This document shows positions 1 to 12,300 of a DNA stretch of 64,000 nt, in pieces. The notes beneath the pieces are model-generated. The model did no database searches, was not told the origin of the DNA, and worked only from the letters and a program-made list of their open reading frames with translations. The DNA lies in the NCBI GenBank assembly GCA_947044365.1, contig OX345651.1, positions 1,692,426 through 1,756,425 of the forward strand. Reading direction: 5' to 3'. Positions within the stretch are counted from its first letter, which is position 1; each line of letters begins with the position of its first letter. The stretch comes from Petrosia ficiformis (Eukaryota > Porifera > Demospongiae > Haplosclerida > Petrosiidae). The position numbers and the translations under genes are program-made.

Positions 1-188
1 TCTAAATACAAATAATTATAAGTATGAAATTTTGAAGGAAAACTTCAGTTCAGCAAAAATCTGTGTACTAAGACTGGAATCCCGTCACTGAAGTACATAT
101 TCTTAATTTTCACCAAGTACACAGAATTGCAAAGACTCTAGTCCTTTCAGAAGGAGCAGAGGTTCCTCTCTGAAGGACATCAACATCC

Positions 189-3100
189 TTATCTGTGAAT
201 GTACAATGTCATCATTCCTACTATAGCCCAGAGGGCCATCCCTATAATTGTTTTCCATGTGAGCTAATATCATAATGTTTGTGTCACTTTACTAGTGTAT
301 GCTGACTACATACAATGTAGTTAAGGGAGTGTGTTTGGGGGTGTGGTTTGATCAAAAATGCAAAAAGACTAGCTTCTCTACAATAAAATAAATAATGAAC
401 TTCAAAGGGAATGCTTTTCCTCATATCTTGTTAAAAGGGTAATGTCTACCACCAGTGTGTAAATTTATCAGGATTCCTCAGACCCGTATGTAGCATTTAA
501 AAAATGGAGGTTCTTAATCTCAGTGCAAATGGAGTGTGCGAAAAATTTAGCCATGCCCACTTTTACAAGACACATCGACTACACACACAGTGAGCTTATG
601 TATGTAATCGTCTAATCCTCAGGGATAAGGCTAATGTAGTAGGCTAATGCATAACAATTATTAATAGCAGTGGTGTTGGCTCCTGTTGTGACAATTATTA
701 ACCAACAACGAATGACTAAACTCTCTACAACCTCCTCCCATACTCGAGTATAGGCCTGTTTCTACACGATTAAGCGTTCACAGTCTAAGTTTAGTAACAC
801 TATGCAGTGCACAAATTAAAGAACACATTTATTAACCCTTAGAGCACTGAGCCTGTTTTTCAAAATTCTTCCCATTTCCAACACTGGCGACTCTATTGCA
901 TATAATTTGGCCACCGTTCACTTTCTCTACCCCAAACTTGGCTCCTTTTCCGACATGGAGTACTACTTCCACCAACTTGCTTAGCGGGACTCGAAAGTCC
1001 CCAAGCGCATCGTAGGATCAAATCAAATGCAGTGCTCTCCCACTTTTGACTGGAACTGGGGCTAACAAAATGACCCCACTGCATGTTGGCACCAGCTACA
1101 CCCACGATTTCAGGTTTCACAGCAAGGAAAATGCCTCAGCTACCCACCAGAGGGCGTGGGCGGGGTCAAAAAATGCTAAATTTGTCGGCAGCGAGGGGGC
1201 TGCGTCCCCTTCGAACCCCCGCATTAACAGGGGGAACACCCCCCTTAAAAATCCCCCCCGTAGTCATTATTTAGGCCAAAGGGCGGCCGAAAAAACATCA
1301 ACTTTTTTAGCCACGTTCATCAGTTTGTGCTTGACGCCAATTACAAGCATTTGGACAGCTTCGTGTAGCGAGGAACAGACGGCGAACCACGTAGGGGTGA
1401 AATGTCACATATATGTGACATCAGTGCTCTAAGGGTTAATGGATACGAAGTGAAATATGGGATTTGGAAAGAAACGTACATACAATGTTCCAACCACACC
1501 TAAAAATGCTAACATCATTTTATGGCTAAGAATATCATTAAAAAACATCCAGGTTAGTGAAATTACTAATGGTGATTTTTGAGCATTTGACAGGATTTAG
1601 TACACACCTACAAGGTAACAACCACGGCCACACACTTAAACCACGCCCTTTACCCCATGCATGACCTGTTGTTGCTACTTAATGACTATGAATATCATTA
1701 ACTCTGAGGAGGTATGCGAAATTTATAATTCTTTAATTACAATGAAAAAGCCACACCCACCAGATTGATAGCACGTTTACATTGCCCGTACGCACGTTTT
1801 TGCCTTCACACCACCATATGCCATCATTCTAAAGCAAAAAAAAAATTGAAAATAAAACATGCTTTAACAAATGTGTTCTTTTTATGGACTAGATTCTGTG
1901 CTCATGGTTACATAAAATCCTTTCAATAAGAGAGGGGCTAAAAATAATTAGGGAGGGGCTGGCTAAACCTAATAAGGGAGGGGCCAGCTAAACCTAATTA
2001 GGAAAGGGCCGGCTAAACCTAATTAGAGAGGGGCTACACCTAATTGGGGAGGGGCCAGCTAAACCTAATTATGGAGGGGTGCCGGGCTACACCTAATTGG
2101 GGAGGGGCCAACTAAACCTAATTAGGGAGGGGCTAAACCTAATTAGTTATAGCATAGATTATATAGACTACGTATAAGGGATTGGAAACGCCCACGCATT
2201 TCCGTACACTCCGTTGCCCCACCCTATCTTTTTTAGCCAGCCCCTCCCCTCTAAATACAATGCGCTATGCATGCAAGACTGGTAAAGAACTTGTTTTAAA
2301 TCGTGTATCATTAAAGAATACTTTTGTTAAACTAATTGATAATATCACCAACCAACATAGGAGTGCTATACCTTCAGCTAGAAAACTGCAGTATTGAACT
2401 ATATGACCTACCACACTGCTTAGAGTCCCCAAAGTATAAGTACCTCTTAACCGTTTCAACTGGATTTTCTACATCTAAACGGTAACTTTTTTCTCTATAT
2501 TTGTTTTAAACCCATGTATTTTTATTCAGTAACAAAACTTACATGGGAATATTGCAACAGAACTGTTATTAAAAGAAGTAAGAGTCGCAAAACCCATTTT
2601 CGTTATGATATGTACTAAAAAACAATAGTTTTTAACATCTTAAATGATTTGTTGCTAATGTTTTAGCAATTGAGATGTTAAAACGATACAATAGCAATAT
2701 GTATATCAAGAAAAAACACCTTAATAGTCCAGTTTCAGCAAGGAATGGTGTTTTTTCTATGATCAGTCCTCACCACTAAGTAATAAAATTTAATTGATTT
2801 CTGGGGACACGGAGTGCGTCACAGACTTATGCATTGATGCTATGGGATCACGTGCGCCGTTTCCAATCCCTTATACATAGTCTATATAATCTATGGTTAT
2901 AGCATGTACCTGAATTGCTGTACAACCATTCAAAGTAGATTCATCTTCAATACGTTCAGTAAATCTATAAGATGTCTTGCTGGAGTAAGTAACTCCATCT
3001 CGGTATATTGAATTTTGATATTCCACAAACTCTTTGCACAATAAATTTCCTTCTACTTGTCTCTTCATGTCGGCATCACATTCTTTATTTATATTCTCCA

Positions 3101-3197
3101 GCGGTTCTGTGTCTTTGGGATTTTTCAGAAACGCTGTCACAACAGCAGCCAACACCACTCCTATTATAATTGGTGTAATTATTGTCCTTGACTCCAT
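189..3197 (-). CDS. Small probable two-pass membrane protein (2 exons proposed)
   Basis: Proposed exons on the minus strand are 3197-2910 (96 codons, ATG at 3197) and 263-189 (24 codons plus TAA), joined in phase 0 by a GT donor after 2910 and an AG acceptor at 265-264. Residues about 5-24 form a hydrophobic helix right after a short N-terminus, so this is a signal anchor or an uncleaved signal. The middle part is polar with four cysteines (residues about 40, 54, 92 and one more region near the exon end), which suggests a lumenal or extracellular loop. The proposed last exon is almost wholly a second hydrophobic helix (IIGMALWAIVGMMTLYI). I do not recognise the family. The first exon is well supported by its donor and its position head-to-head with the next gene; the second exon is an inference from frame, acceptor and hydrophobicity, and further exons could lie to the left of the window. 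An in-frame ATG also exists upstream near 3233. Confidence 0.45.
832..1439. mobile_element. piggyBac-type MITE, 600 bp, with TTAA target duplication
   Basis: The body is 836-1435. It begins CCCTTAGAGCACTGA and ends with the exact reverse complement, and each end is flanked by TTAA (832-835 and 1436-1439). TTAA duplication with termini starting CCC is the piggyBac superfamily hallmark. The element is clearly more GC-rich than its surroundings and has no transposase; the open frames inside it are non-coding. It lies in the intron of the small membrane-protein gene. A diverged copy is at 8512-9122. Confidence 0.85.
1930..2146. repeat. Minisatellite, unit about 27-30 bp
   Basis: About eight imperfect tandem copies of a unit reading roughly GGGAGGGGCCAGCTAAACCT followed by AATTA. 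One strand carries runs of four G spaced through the array. It directly abuts the foldback element that begins at 2153. Confidence 0.8.
2153..2895. mobile_element. Foldback/MITE with 38-bp terminal inverted repeats
   Basis: Positions 2153-2190 and 2858-2895 are reverse complements of each other with one mismatch in 38 bases. The interior (about 670 bp) has no recognisable coding sequence. The right arm lies 14 bp from the splice donor of the minus-strand exon ending at 2910, so the element occupies the very start of that intron. Superfamily not assigned. Confidence 0.7.
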
Positions 3198-3335
3198 TCT
3201 AATATAAAAATGATGTGAAGTTACACATACCAAAGTAATGATCTACATAATATATATACATGTACTTGTTTACCAACCTTGGTTGATAGTAGAATTAATT
3301 AGGCTTCAGGTGTGGTCATAGAGCTGAAAATAAAC
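3198..3335. promoter_or_regulatory. Likely bidirectional promoter between divergent genes
   Basis: Only 138 bp separate the ATG of the minus-strand membrane-protein gene (3197) from the ATG of the plus-strand acyl-CoA dehydrogenase gene (3336). Both 5' ends and their promoters must fit here or overlap the coding starts. There is an AT-rich stretch near 3245-3265, but I see no unambiguous TATA box. The call is inferred from geometry. Confidence 0.45.
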
Positions 3336-6300
3336 ATGGCTGCTAGACTGATATCCCTTGTTAGTCGTACTTCTAACAGAAGTCTAAGTAGAGTTTTCTC
3401 TTCTCCTCTATCATGCAGTCCATCATGTTTTGCTGGAGTTAATCCTATTGATGAGCAAATATACACTAAAGACCATTGTGATATGAAGGAATCTCTGGGA
3501 AAACTTATTGAACGTGAAATAAATCCTTATGTAGACGAGTGGGAAAGAGAGGGCATATTTCCTGCGCATACTGTTATAAAAAAACTTGGAGATGGTGGAT
3601 TTTTAGGTCCCACGCGTCCTCCAGAGTATGGAGGTCTTGGATTAGACTATACGTTTTCAATAGCAATTGCGGAGGAACTTGGAAACATCACATGTGGAGG
3701 CGTGCCTATGGGTATTGGTGTTCACACAGGTATGTAAGCATCTATCACAACCTAATTGTTATTTAAGTCTCCTATATTATATCCACTGTAAACCCTCAAG
3801 CATGCACCTCAGTGCTACTGAACAAGCTACACCCACATGCATAATTAATGCAGTGGCATATCCACCTCCTACGTGATAAAGTCATATAAAATGCCAAAGT
3901 TTTTCAAGTAGGTTTGAGAGCTCTTCAAGTTGACTTGAGAATCTCTCAAGTTGACTTCAGTGTGCTAAATGATACAGATTAAAACGCTAATGATAAGAGA
4001 CCCTAGGATCAAGGACATAGAAGTTGACTTAATAATGTTTCAAGCGAAAGAGCTCTCAAACCTACTTGAAGAGCTCTGTATTCTTGAAAGGTTTGGTGTT
4101 CCATAAGGCCACTCCAACTTTCATTTTATTTTCTGTTCTTTTGTCGTCCTATATTCATGTCGATGGATGGAACATCTGTTACATCATGAACAGATGTAAC
4201 AGTGTTACTTTATTGTGTTTTAAATTTATATTTTGATATAGAATCGGTATCCTTACAGCCTGTATTAACTATCCTCTCCCCTAACCTCATACAGACTATT
4301 ATAAATATTGTGGTCATTGATCATTATGGTAGAGAGGAGAGTGGAATCATTATTTAATTTTTGCTTTTACGACAGAACAGACAGAAGAGAGAGATAGCCT
4401 CCATCGTAATAAACCATTCTGTTTACTTAAATTAGTTCTTGAAGCAGGTGTAAAAGAGCTTTTTGTTTCCAGTAACTGGTTTATTTTATTATATCTACCT
4501 CAAGACAATTTTATTCACATGTGTCAGTGGCAAATACTGGCAATATTAATTTAAATATGTGATAAAACTGTAAACTGATCTTACTACACTACAGCTGGTG
4601 AATGCATACATAGATATGTATGATGATATTATGATATGCAGACATGAGAATTAGAAAACTGAAAAAGTCAGGAATCCAACTGGAGATTGAACCCAGGACC
4701 TTCTGATATCTAGTGAGGCACTCTTACCATCTAGATCTGATCGGATTTCTGACTTTTTTGTTTCTAATCCTCTCATATCACAATAACACCAAGCAGTGTT
4801 TTTGATAAGCTCATATGGCGCACCGTTGGCCCAAAGAGCTTCTTATTTGGCACTGCACAGTTCTCTCTTTGGGCCAGTGGCGCAGTTAATTATGATTATA
4901 TTGTCACTAACAGCATTAGGTCTTCATTAATTGGCTCAAGATGTATTCCCAATGGCACATACACTAAACATTTTTGAGCCAATTTGGCCCATGCTTCAAA
5001 ACTTATCAAAAACTCTGACGCCAAGCCATGTGCAATCAAACTTGCATCCAAAAAATGAAGTATGAAATTGGAGAAGAGATTATTTGGTTATAGCAAATTC
5101 CCAGTAGAGTAGAGTTGGACTACATTGTACACTTTTATTACCCTGATTTTAAAAATTTATATCACAATCTTTAGCAATGATATCATAGCCTGTTGTTACT
5201 TTACTCACTACATTTATAAAATATGTTTTTTTCAAATAATTGTACAATCTGATACGTACTCGTGGAATTCAATTAAAAGGGAATTGAAATATCTTCTGAA
5301 GCTGATGTTGCCAATGATATTAAAATGTGGTGCATGTATTGTAATATTTATGTCCGTGATATATATGTGTGTGTTTGTGTCACATACAAGTTGTATACAT
5401 ACATGTAGCTCAGGAAATCGGGAGGCTTAGGTAATAAAATCCACGCTCAGAATAAAGCTGCTTGTAGCTTATGTAGAACTGAAACAAATAAATTTTTTTA
5501 TCTGAAATATATTCCTCAAGGTCTACCTTTAAAAAGTAAGAAGAGTGGATAATCAAAATTATAACTATAATAGTTTGTTATGTTTCATGAGAAAATCAGC
5601 CATGATTACTAAATGATGAAACCACACTAAGATTCTTTTTGGTGCAGGCATCTTCAGTCTTTCATTTAGAAAATATGTTAAGAAGGCCAAAACTTGACTT
5701 TGGGGGAACATACAGGTTTATCATGATGTCCATATTAATTCCAAGGGGGGCTCCCTCCAGCCCCCCTAAATAAAATCATGATCTTTTTATATTTCTCTAA
5801 TTATATCCCCTCTCAGATATGGCAACACCTGCGCTAACTCGTTTTGGAAGTGATGAATTGAAGAAAGCGTTTCTTGCTCCCTCTATTGCTGGAGATATCC
5901 TGGCTTGTATTGGTGTGAGTGAAGTGGGCAGTGGATCTGATGTTGCCAGTATAAAGACCACAGCATTACCAAAGAGAGGTACAGTTACATCAACTTATAG
6001 GTACATGTATAATTGTGTTGTTATGACAACAATGACCACTTTTAGTTATAGTATGACTAGTTTATCACAAGTTATAGTTTAATTAACTAAGGTAATATTA
6101 AGCTTACTAAAAGAGTTTCAGCTGAAACTAACTAAAATGCCCATTATTGGCTAATTTTTATTTTATTGTAAGGTTGATTGGATTCTCATTGCCAAAGATT
6201 TTATTGAAAGAAATAAAGAAACTGCACACGACGTTTCGACTGTGTAGTCTTCTTCAAGTGTGTCGTCTTCAAGTGTGCAGTTTCTCTGTGCATGCGGGCT

Positions 6301-9300
6301 ATTTATACAGAAACAAAAAAAAAAAAAAAAACAACAAACAAAAGTTGCAAAAAATAAAAAAATAAATGAATAAATAAATAATAAAGTATAATACAAAGTG
6401 CATGTACAAAAATTAATAAAGGTGTACTGAAAAGATGTGACCTGTTAAATATGATGTGAGTGTGCCAGCATGCGTGGGTGGAGAGGATATGACATCACAA
6501 TCTGTCTCGTCTCAGATTGATCCCTAAAGGTTGATAGGTCTGGAGTAAGGTAATCCACTTGCTTTCTCTGATCTTCCTTAGAAGAGTGTCTCTCTTCCAT
6601 AGTTGTTCTATTACCATTACTTGCAAGTCCTCCAGAGTGTGTTGTGGTGAATTGAAGTGGGCAGCAACTGGTTTGTCATCAATCTTTTTATTGACAATAT
6701 CGGAACGGTGGCCATTGATTCGTTCATTCAAGGCCTGCTCGATCTCACCCACATATTGGAGTCCCACATCTCTTGCAAGAAATTAGGTAAATGAGATTGG
6801 AAGATTTTGCAGGTGGCTTTGCATCTAATTTGGTACTTGTGGAGACTTCAGCATGTAACAGGAGATCCTTTAAGTACTTTGGTCGTCTATAAGATGTGAG
6901 GGGAGGAGAAGGAGATGCAGCTTTCATTCTTTCTGAGGAAAACAGAATTGGATGGAGTTCCTTTGTAATACTGCCTAATGGTGGATTAGAGGGATGGTAA
7001 GTTACAACAAGAGGTATTCGAGTTTCCTGTTTTTTCTCCATTGTTTGAAGGCAGTCTTCTCTTGTTTTTGTAGATGTTTGTTTTATCTGATGTTGCACCT
7101 CGGACTATAGCCTCTTAGCATCAAGTTAGTCTTTAGTTCTTCAGTTCTTTTCATGTAGTCTTTTTCTTGTGAGCAAATTCTTCTAAGTCTTATGGCTTGG
7201 CTGTAAGGGATGAAAGTCTTACAGTGTTTAGGATGGCAGCTGTTCCTCTCTAGGTAAGTATGTTTGTCAGTTGGCTTTACATATAGGTCAGATTTGATTC
7301 TTTGGTTTTTGATGTAGACTCTGGTGTCTAAAAAAATTGTTTCAGTATAAGAGTACTCTGCTTTTATCTTGATGGTTGGATGGAAGCTGTTAAATGCATC
7401 AATAAATGTTACCAGTGATTCTTCTCCGTGTGTCCAGATGTTGAAAATGTCGTCAATATATCTCCACCATACCAGGGGTTTGTAGTCTTGTGTATCGAGG
7501 AACTGTCGTTCAATTTCCCCCATGATGATGTTAGCATATGAGGGGGCCATTTTAGTACCCATGGCAGTTCCTTGGGTTTGTAGGTAGTACTCTCCATTAA
7601 AAGAGAAGTTGTTTTTCATCAGGATGGTTGAAATGAGTTTGGAGATCTCCCCTGTAGATATTGTAGGTTCAGGTCTTGTGTCCAGCGCTAACTCACATGC
7701 TCTAATTCCTTCATCATGTGGTATATTGGTATATAGTGAACAGACATCCATGGTGATGAGAAGGGTCCCTTGTGGCAAAGTAGGTAGAGTTTGTAGTTTT
7801 CGAAGGAAATCGGTGGTATCTTTAATGTATGATGGAATACGAGACACCAAAGGTTGTAGGTGGTAGTCGACGAAGGATGAGATATTCTCCATTGGTGAAT
7901 TATTAGAGGAAACAATTGGTCGGCCAGGGGTTCCTTCTTTGTTGATTTTTGGTAACAGATAAAAACGAGCAGTACGGGGTTGATGTGGTATGAGGTAGTC
8001 TTTCGTCTTCTTATCGATTAAACCTTTTGTGAACAGCTGTTGGACTTGCTGTTTGACTTCCTTTGAGAAGGGAGGTGTTAGATCTTTTTCTAGTTTCTGG
8101 TAAAAACTTGTATCACCAAGTTGTCTGCCTGCTTCTGCTAAATAGTCTTTTTTATTCATCACTACTACTGCTGATCCTTTGTCTGCTTCCTTGATGATGA
8201 TGTCATCTCTCTTTTGCAGATCTTTGAGTGCTTTCCTTTCTTCTGGTGTTAGGTTGTCTCTGGCTTTCCGAATGTTGGTGTTCCCGTTCAGGATGCATCT
8301 TCTCACAGTTTTAATGTAGGTTTCTAACGAATCATCTCTTCCTTTTCCTGGCATCCATGTACTTGGTGGTTTTTATTTTAGTTAGTTATAGTTATTGCTG
8401 CAGACCTGTAATTTAGTTATACTGTAGTTAACTAAAAGTCACAATCCCTTACTAAAAGGGGTTTTAGTTGTAGATACATTTAACTAACACTAATGCATAC
8501 ATGTATTTAAGTTAACCCTTAGAACCCTGCGCTTGTTTTTCAAAATTCTTCCCATTTCCAACACTGGCATCTCTGATGCAGATATCTTTGCCACTGTTCG
8601 CTTTCTATATTGCCCTTTTTCTGACATTAGTACTACTTCTACCAACTTACTTACCGGGACTCAAAAGTCCCAAGTACTACTTCTAGCAACTTACTTACCG
8701 GGACTTGAAAGTCCCAAGCACTTCATAGGACTAATTCTAATGCAGTTTTCTCCCTCTTTTGACTGCAACTGGGGCAAACTAAACGACCCCACTGCATGTT
8801 GGCACCAGCTACACCCACCATGTCGGGTTTCACTGCAAGAGAAATGTCTTAGCTACCCACCAGATTGTGTGGGCAGGGTCACTGAATCTGCCAATTGCGA
8901 GGGAGCTGTGGCTCATTCGAATCTCCATTAACAAGAGGACACGCCCCCTTTATAATTTGTCCCTACTCGATATTTATGGCTAAGGGCACCCATCAATGTT
9001 TTTAGCCATTTTTGTGGGCTTATTCCTGACACCAATTACAAACATTTGGAGTGCTTGGAACGCACTCCGGACTATGTAGGGGTCAAATGTCACAAATATA
9101 TGACATCAGTCCACTAACTTAATTAATAATACAGTTTGTGTATGCATGCCCAAATTAGGTTATTTCCACCTTTTGTTAGTTTACATAATTAAAATAATAA
9201 TTTGTATTCAATCTTATGCACATGACAATCATGTATGACCTTAGTAATACATGCATGTACCCAGGGGTGTGGAAACATTGAGCCAACTGCCGGACATTTT

Positions 9301-12300
9301 GACCTATTTTCAGCACTCTTGTCCTGCTCCCCATATACTTTGTGTACAGTTTAGTTGCAATTTACCGGACATTCACTAGATTTATCGGACAATGTCCTGC
9401 ATGACTGGCTGTTTCCATACCACTGCATGTACCAGTACTACCTATTAAGACATTTACAAAAATAATTGAATCCTCTGAAAATTTAGGTATGCACCTTAAT
9501 TGTGTATACACTTGCTAATGGGAACACATGTGTAGCAAATGCTGCAGTAAACTATAAAAAGGCGGAGTAAACCATTAGTTATATTTATAAAATGATTGTT
9601 CAAATGTACTAAAACAGTTACTAGTGAAGATCAAAGTCCTGGTAGTTGCTCAAGGATGGTAGCTAAGGTTTAATTAATAGTATACTATAACAATGTCTGC
9701 ATTCGCTGGTCAGTAATATAGTAACTATCAAGCCACTTCATTTCAGCATTAACAGCAGAGATTAATGTAAAATAAAATCTATTCACATTTGTGACGAACT
9801 CAAAATCAGGATGTGATGACTTCTATAGTGTATAGTTTAATGTCATAAGGCAATTAGTGGTAAGTCTATTAATAGTCTCTCGTGTTTTGCATGGTTCAAG
9901 TGATTCATGAATGTTATACATTTTGACAAGCATTTCTAAAGGTTGTTCATATTCACCATGACCTCAGATTAGTGTTCATAACTGTAGTTTAGAATGACCA
10001 ACAATCTTTTTTCCTACACCATTTTCGTATAATTATCCTTCCTGTTCTTTTGCAATGTATGTGTATGTTAAATTTCAATCCTTATTGAATTACAGTATAA
10101 TCATGTATTAACCTTATGACATTAAACTATACACTATAGTACATATAAAGTCATCACATTCTAATTTTGAGGTCATCGTGAATGTGAACAGAGTTTCATG
10201 TATTAAGCACATACAGACATGACTTATGAGTATACTATTATCATATTCAGGTACTGATGATCTGGTGATTAATGGTGGTAAAATGTGGATTACAAATGGT
10301 ATACAAGCAGATTGGATGTGTCTATTAGCAAACACAAGAGAAGGTGATCCACACAGCAATAAATCTCTAATCTGTCTTCCCTTGGACACTAAAGGTGTCA
10401 TAAGAGCTAAAAAGATTACAAAGATTGGAAACCATAGTTCAGATACTGCTCAAATTTTCTTTGAAAATGTCCATGTTCCGAAAAAGAATATCATTGGTGT
10501 AGAGGGACAGGGATTCAAGTATCAGATGATGCAATTCCAGGAAGAAAGAATGTGGGCTGTAGCTAATGGTAAGTGATGAATATGGTTGGTTACAGTTTGT
10601 TTTAACTATGCATAAAACAATCTACATACTAACATAACCTCAACATAGTAAATTCATGTGCATGCCTGCATGGGTGATAGTAGAAACATACAATGAAGTG
10701 TTTCAGTCTTAATGAACATGTTATGGACATCATGTTCAGTAGTTGAACAAAGCTGGACAAACACATTGACATACTTTCAAGGTATCACTATATAGTAATT
10801 GGAAAGGAATCATGATTGTAAGCATGTCTAAAGCTAGTCTCGTCCTCAGACTGTCATGCCCCACAGCAAAAAACAGTCTGGTAACTTGGACCAATATTAA
10901 TTCACCTGAATCTTGTTATATCCAATCAGATTGCTCAATCTATTAATTGATCACATGACTTCATACATTCAAAAACAGCATATCAAAAAACAGATAATAA
11001 AAGAAGCTGTAACAAAGGCTGTAAAGACCATAATTCACCTTACAAATAAACAAAGATTCAAATATTTGTGTTACAAGTAGGTGGAGTGAATCAGGTGACA
11101 GTCATATGATTATGATGTCAATGGACCAGGAATATTGGTCCAAGTTACCATACTATTTTCACCATGGAGCATTACAGTCTATGGACGAGAATACTCTAAA
11201 GGGTTTTGTGTGAAAAATAGCAAATTTGTGCAAACAAGCATGTAATCTTTTATTAGTTTCTGAAGAGGTAAATGTGTTATCAGTTTACAATGGCTGCTGA
11301 GTCTGAGTATGCAACTGCTTGCTATATATGACCCAATTTATGAAAACCGCACTTGTGTTGCATAATAATTTTAAACAAATGCTTACATGTACCTTCAAAC
11401 AGTCGCTATTGGGCCATTTCTTTCCTGTACAAAATGACCAAATAGTGTTTGAAAGCAAATGTTTGTTTAAAATTATTATCAAGTGTGGTTTTCCAAAATT
11501 GGGTCACATAAAATGGTACTATTCATGTAGTATAATTGAGAGGAATGTGAAAGCTGTTGTTCATCTGGCATCATTACTCAGTGGTTAGAGCTAAAGTCAG
11601 TGACCTGGGTTCAATTCCCTATAAGGCTATGACTCCAGTTTCCACTTCCTCTTTTCCTAGCCTGAATCAGTTTGCACTTCTCTTTTCCTAGCCTGAATCA
11701 GTTTGCACTTCTCTTTTCCTAGCCTGAATCAGTTTCCACTTCCTCTTTTCCTAGCCTGAATCAGTTTCCACTTCCTCTTTTCCTAGCCTGAATCAGTTTG
11801 CACTTCCTCTTTTCCTAGCCTGAATCAGTTTGCACTTCTCTTTTCCTAGCCTGAATCAGTTTGCACTTCTCTTTTCCTAGCCTGAATCAGTTTGCACTTC
11901 CTCTTTTCCTAGCCTGAATGCTGCAGCCATCATCAACATTTCATAATAATTGTTACAAATGATGATCATTATTAAGTAATGTTTTAACTAGTGGCCAGTG
12001 TTTTATAAATTTAAGCTCACTAATAACATAGTAGTAATGATTATTGAATTAATTATTAATTGATATGTTTTGAAGCACGGGTTAAATTGGCTCAACAATG
12101 TTTAGTGTGTGTGGCCATTGAGAATACATCTCAAGCCAATTAATAAAGAGTTAATGCTTTTAGTGACAACATAATCACAACTGTACCATCTGGCCCAAAG
12201 AGAGAACTGTGCAGTGCCAAATAAGAAGCTCTTTGAGCCAATGATGTGCATATGAGGTTATCAAAAACTCTGTGTGATGTTTTTATTGAAATGACAGTGC

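Larger units (their letters stand above)
6166..8369 (-). mobile_element. Penelope-like retroelement, 5'-truncated, frameshifted
   Basis: On the minus strand, coding runs from the insertion edge (8369) through a reverse transcriptase to a GIY-YIG endonuclease that ends at 6495. Visible RT features: IKEADKGSAVVV and RFYLLPKINKEGTPGRPIVS in the N-terminal half, MDVCSLYTNIP, GTAMGTKMAPSYAN, and the catalytic YIDD in WWRYIDDIF. The endonuclease shows LIYLISCKRC, then LQYVG and ERINGHRSDI. The reading frame shifts twice, near 7090 (RT end) and near 6765 (inside the GIY-YIG domain, between CKRC and LQYVG), so the copy is dead. TTTTTATTTTA occurs at both 6155-6165 and 8370-8380, giving an 11-bp target duplication. 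The frame is still open at 8369 with the conserved Trp-Met-Pro region just inside, so the 5' end was lost at insertion. Confidence 0.92.
6010..8492. mobile_element. MITE-A (hAT-like) split by a retroelement insertion
   Basis: The left part 6010-6165 and right part 8370-8492 together match complete copies of the same family at 46628-46865 and 55460-55752 (ends TAGTGTTGTTTTAG..). The Penelope-like element at 6166-8369 sits exactly in the middle, so MITE-A is older than it. It lies in intron 2 of the acyl-CoA dehydrogenase gene. Confidence 0.7.

Noticed and set aside
1046..1432. 128-codon open frame in the GC-rich segment
   Set aside because: Entirely inside the piggyBac-type MITE, no recognisable domain, and the homologous copy at 8516-9118 does not keep the frame.
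5450..5660. Segment similar to 32440-32610 (GCTGCTTGT.., CCATGATTACTAAATGATGA)
   Set aside because: Clearly a shared dispersed repeat, but no boundaries or target duplications could be fixed, so it is not listed as an element.
11568..11636. True tRNA gene
   Set aside because: A- and B-box-like blocks exist but no acceptor or anticodon stem can be formed.
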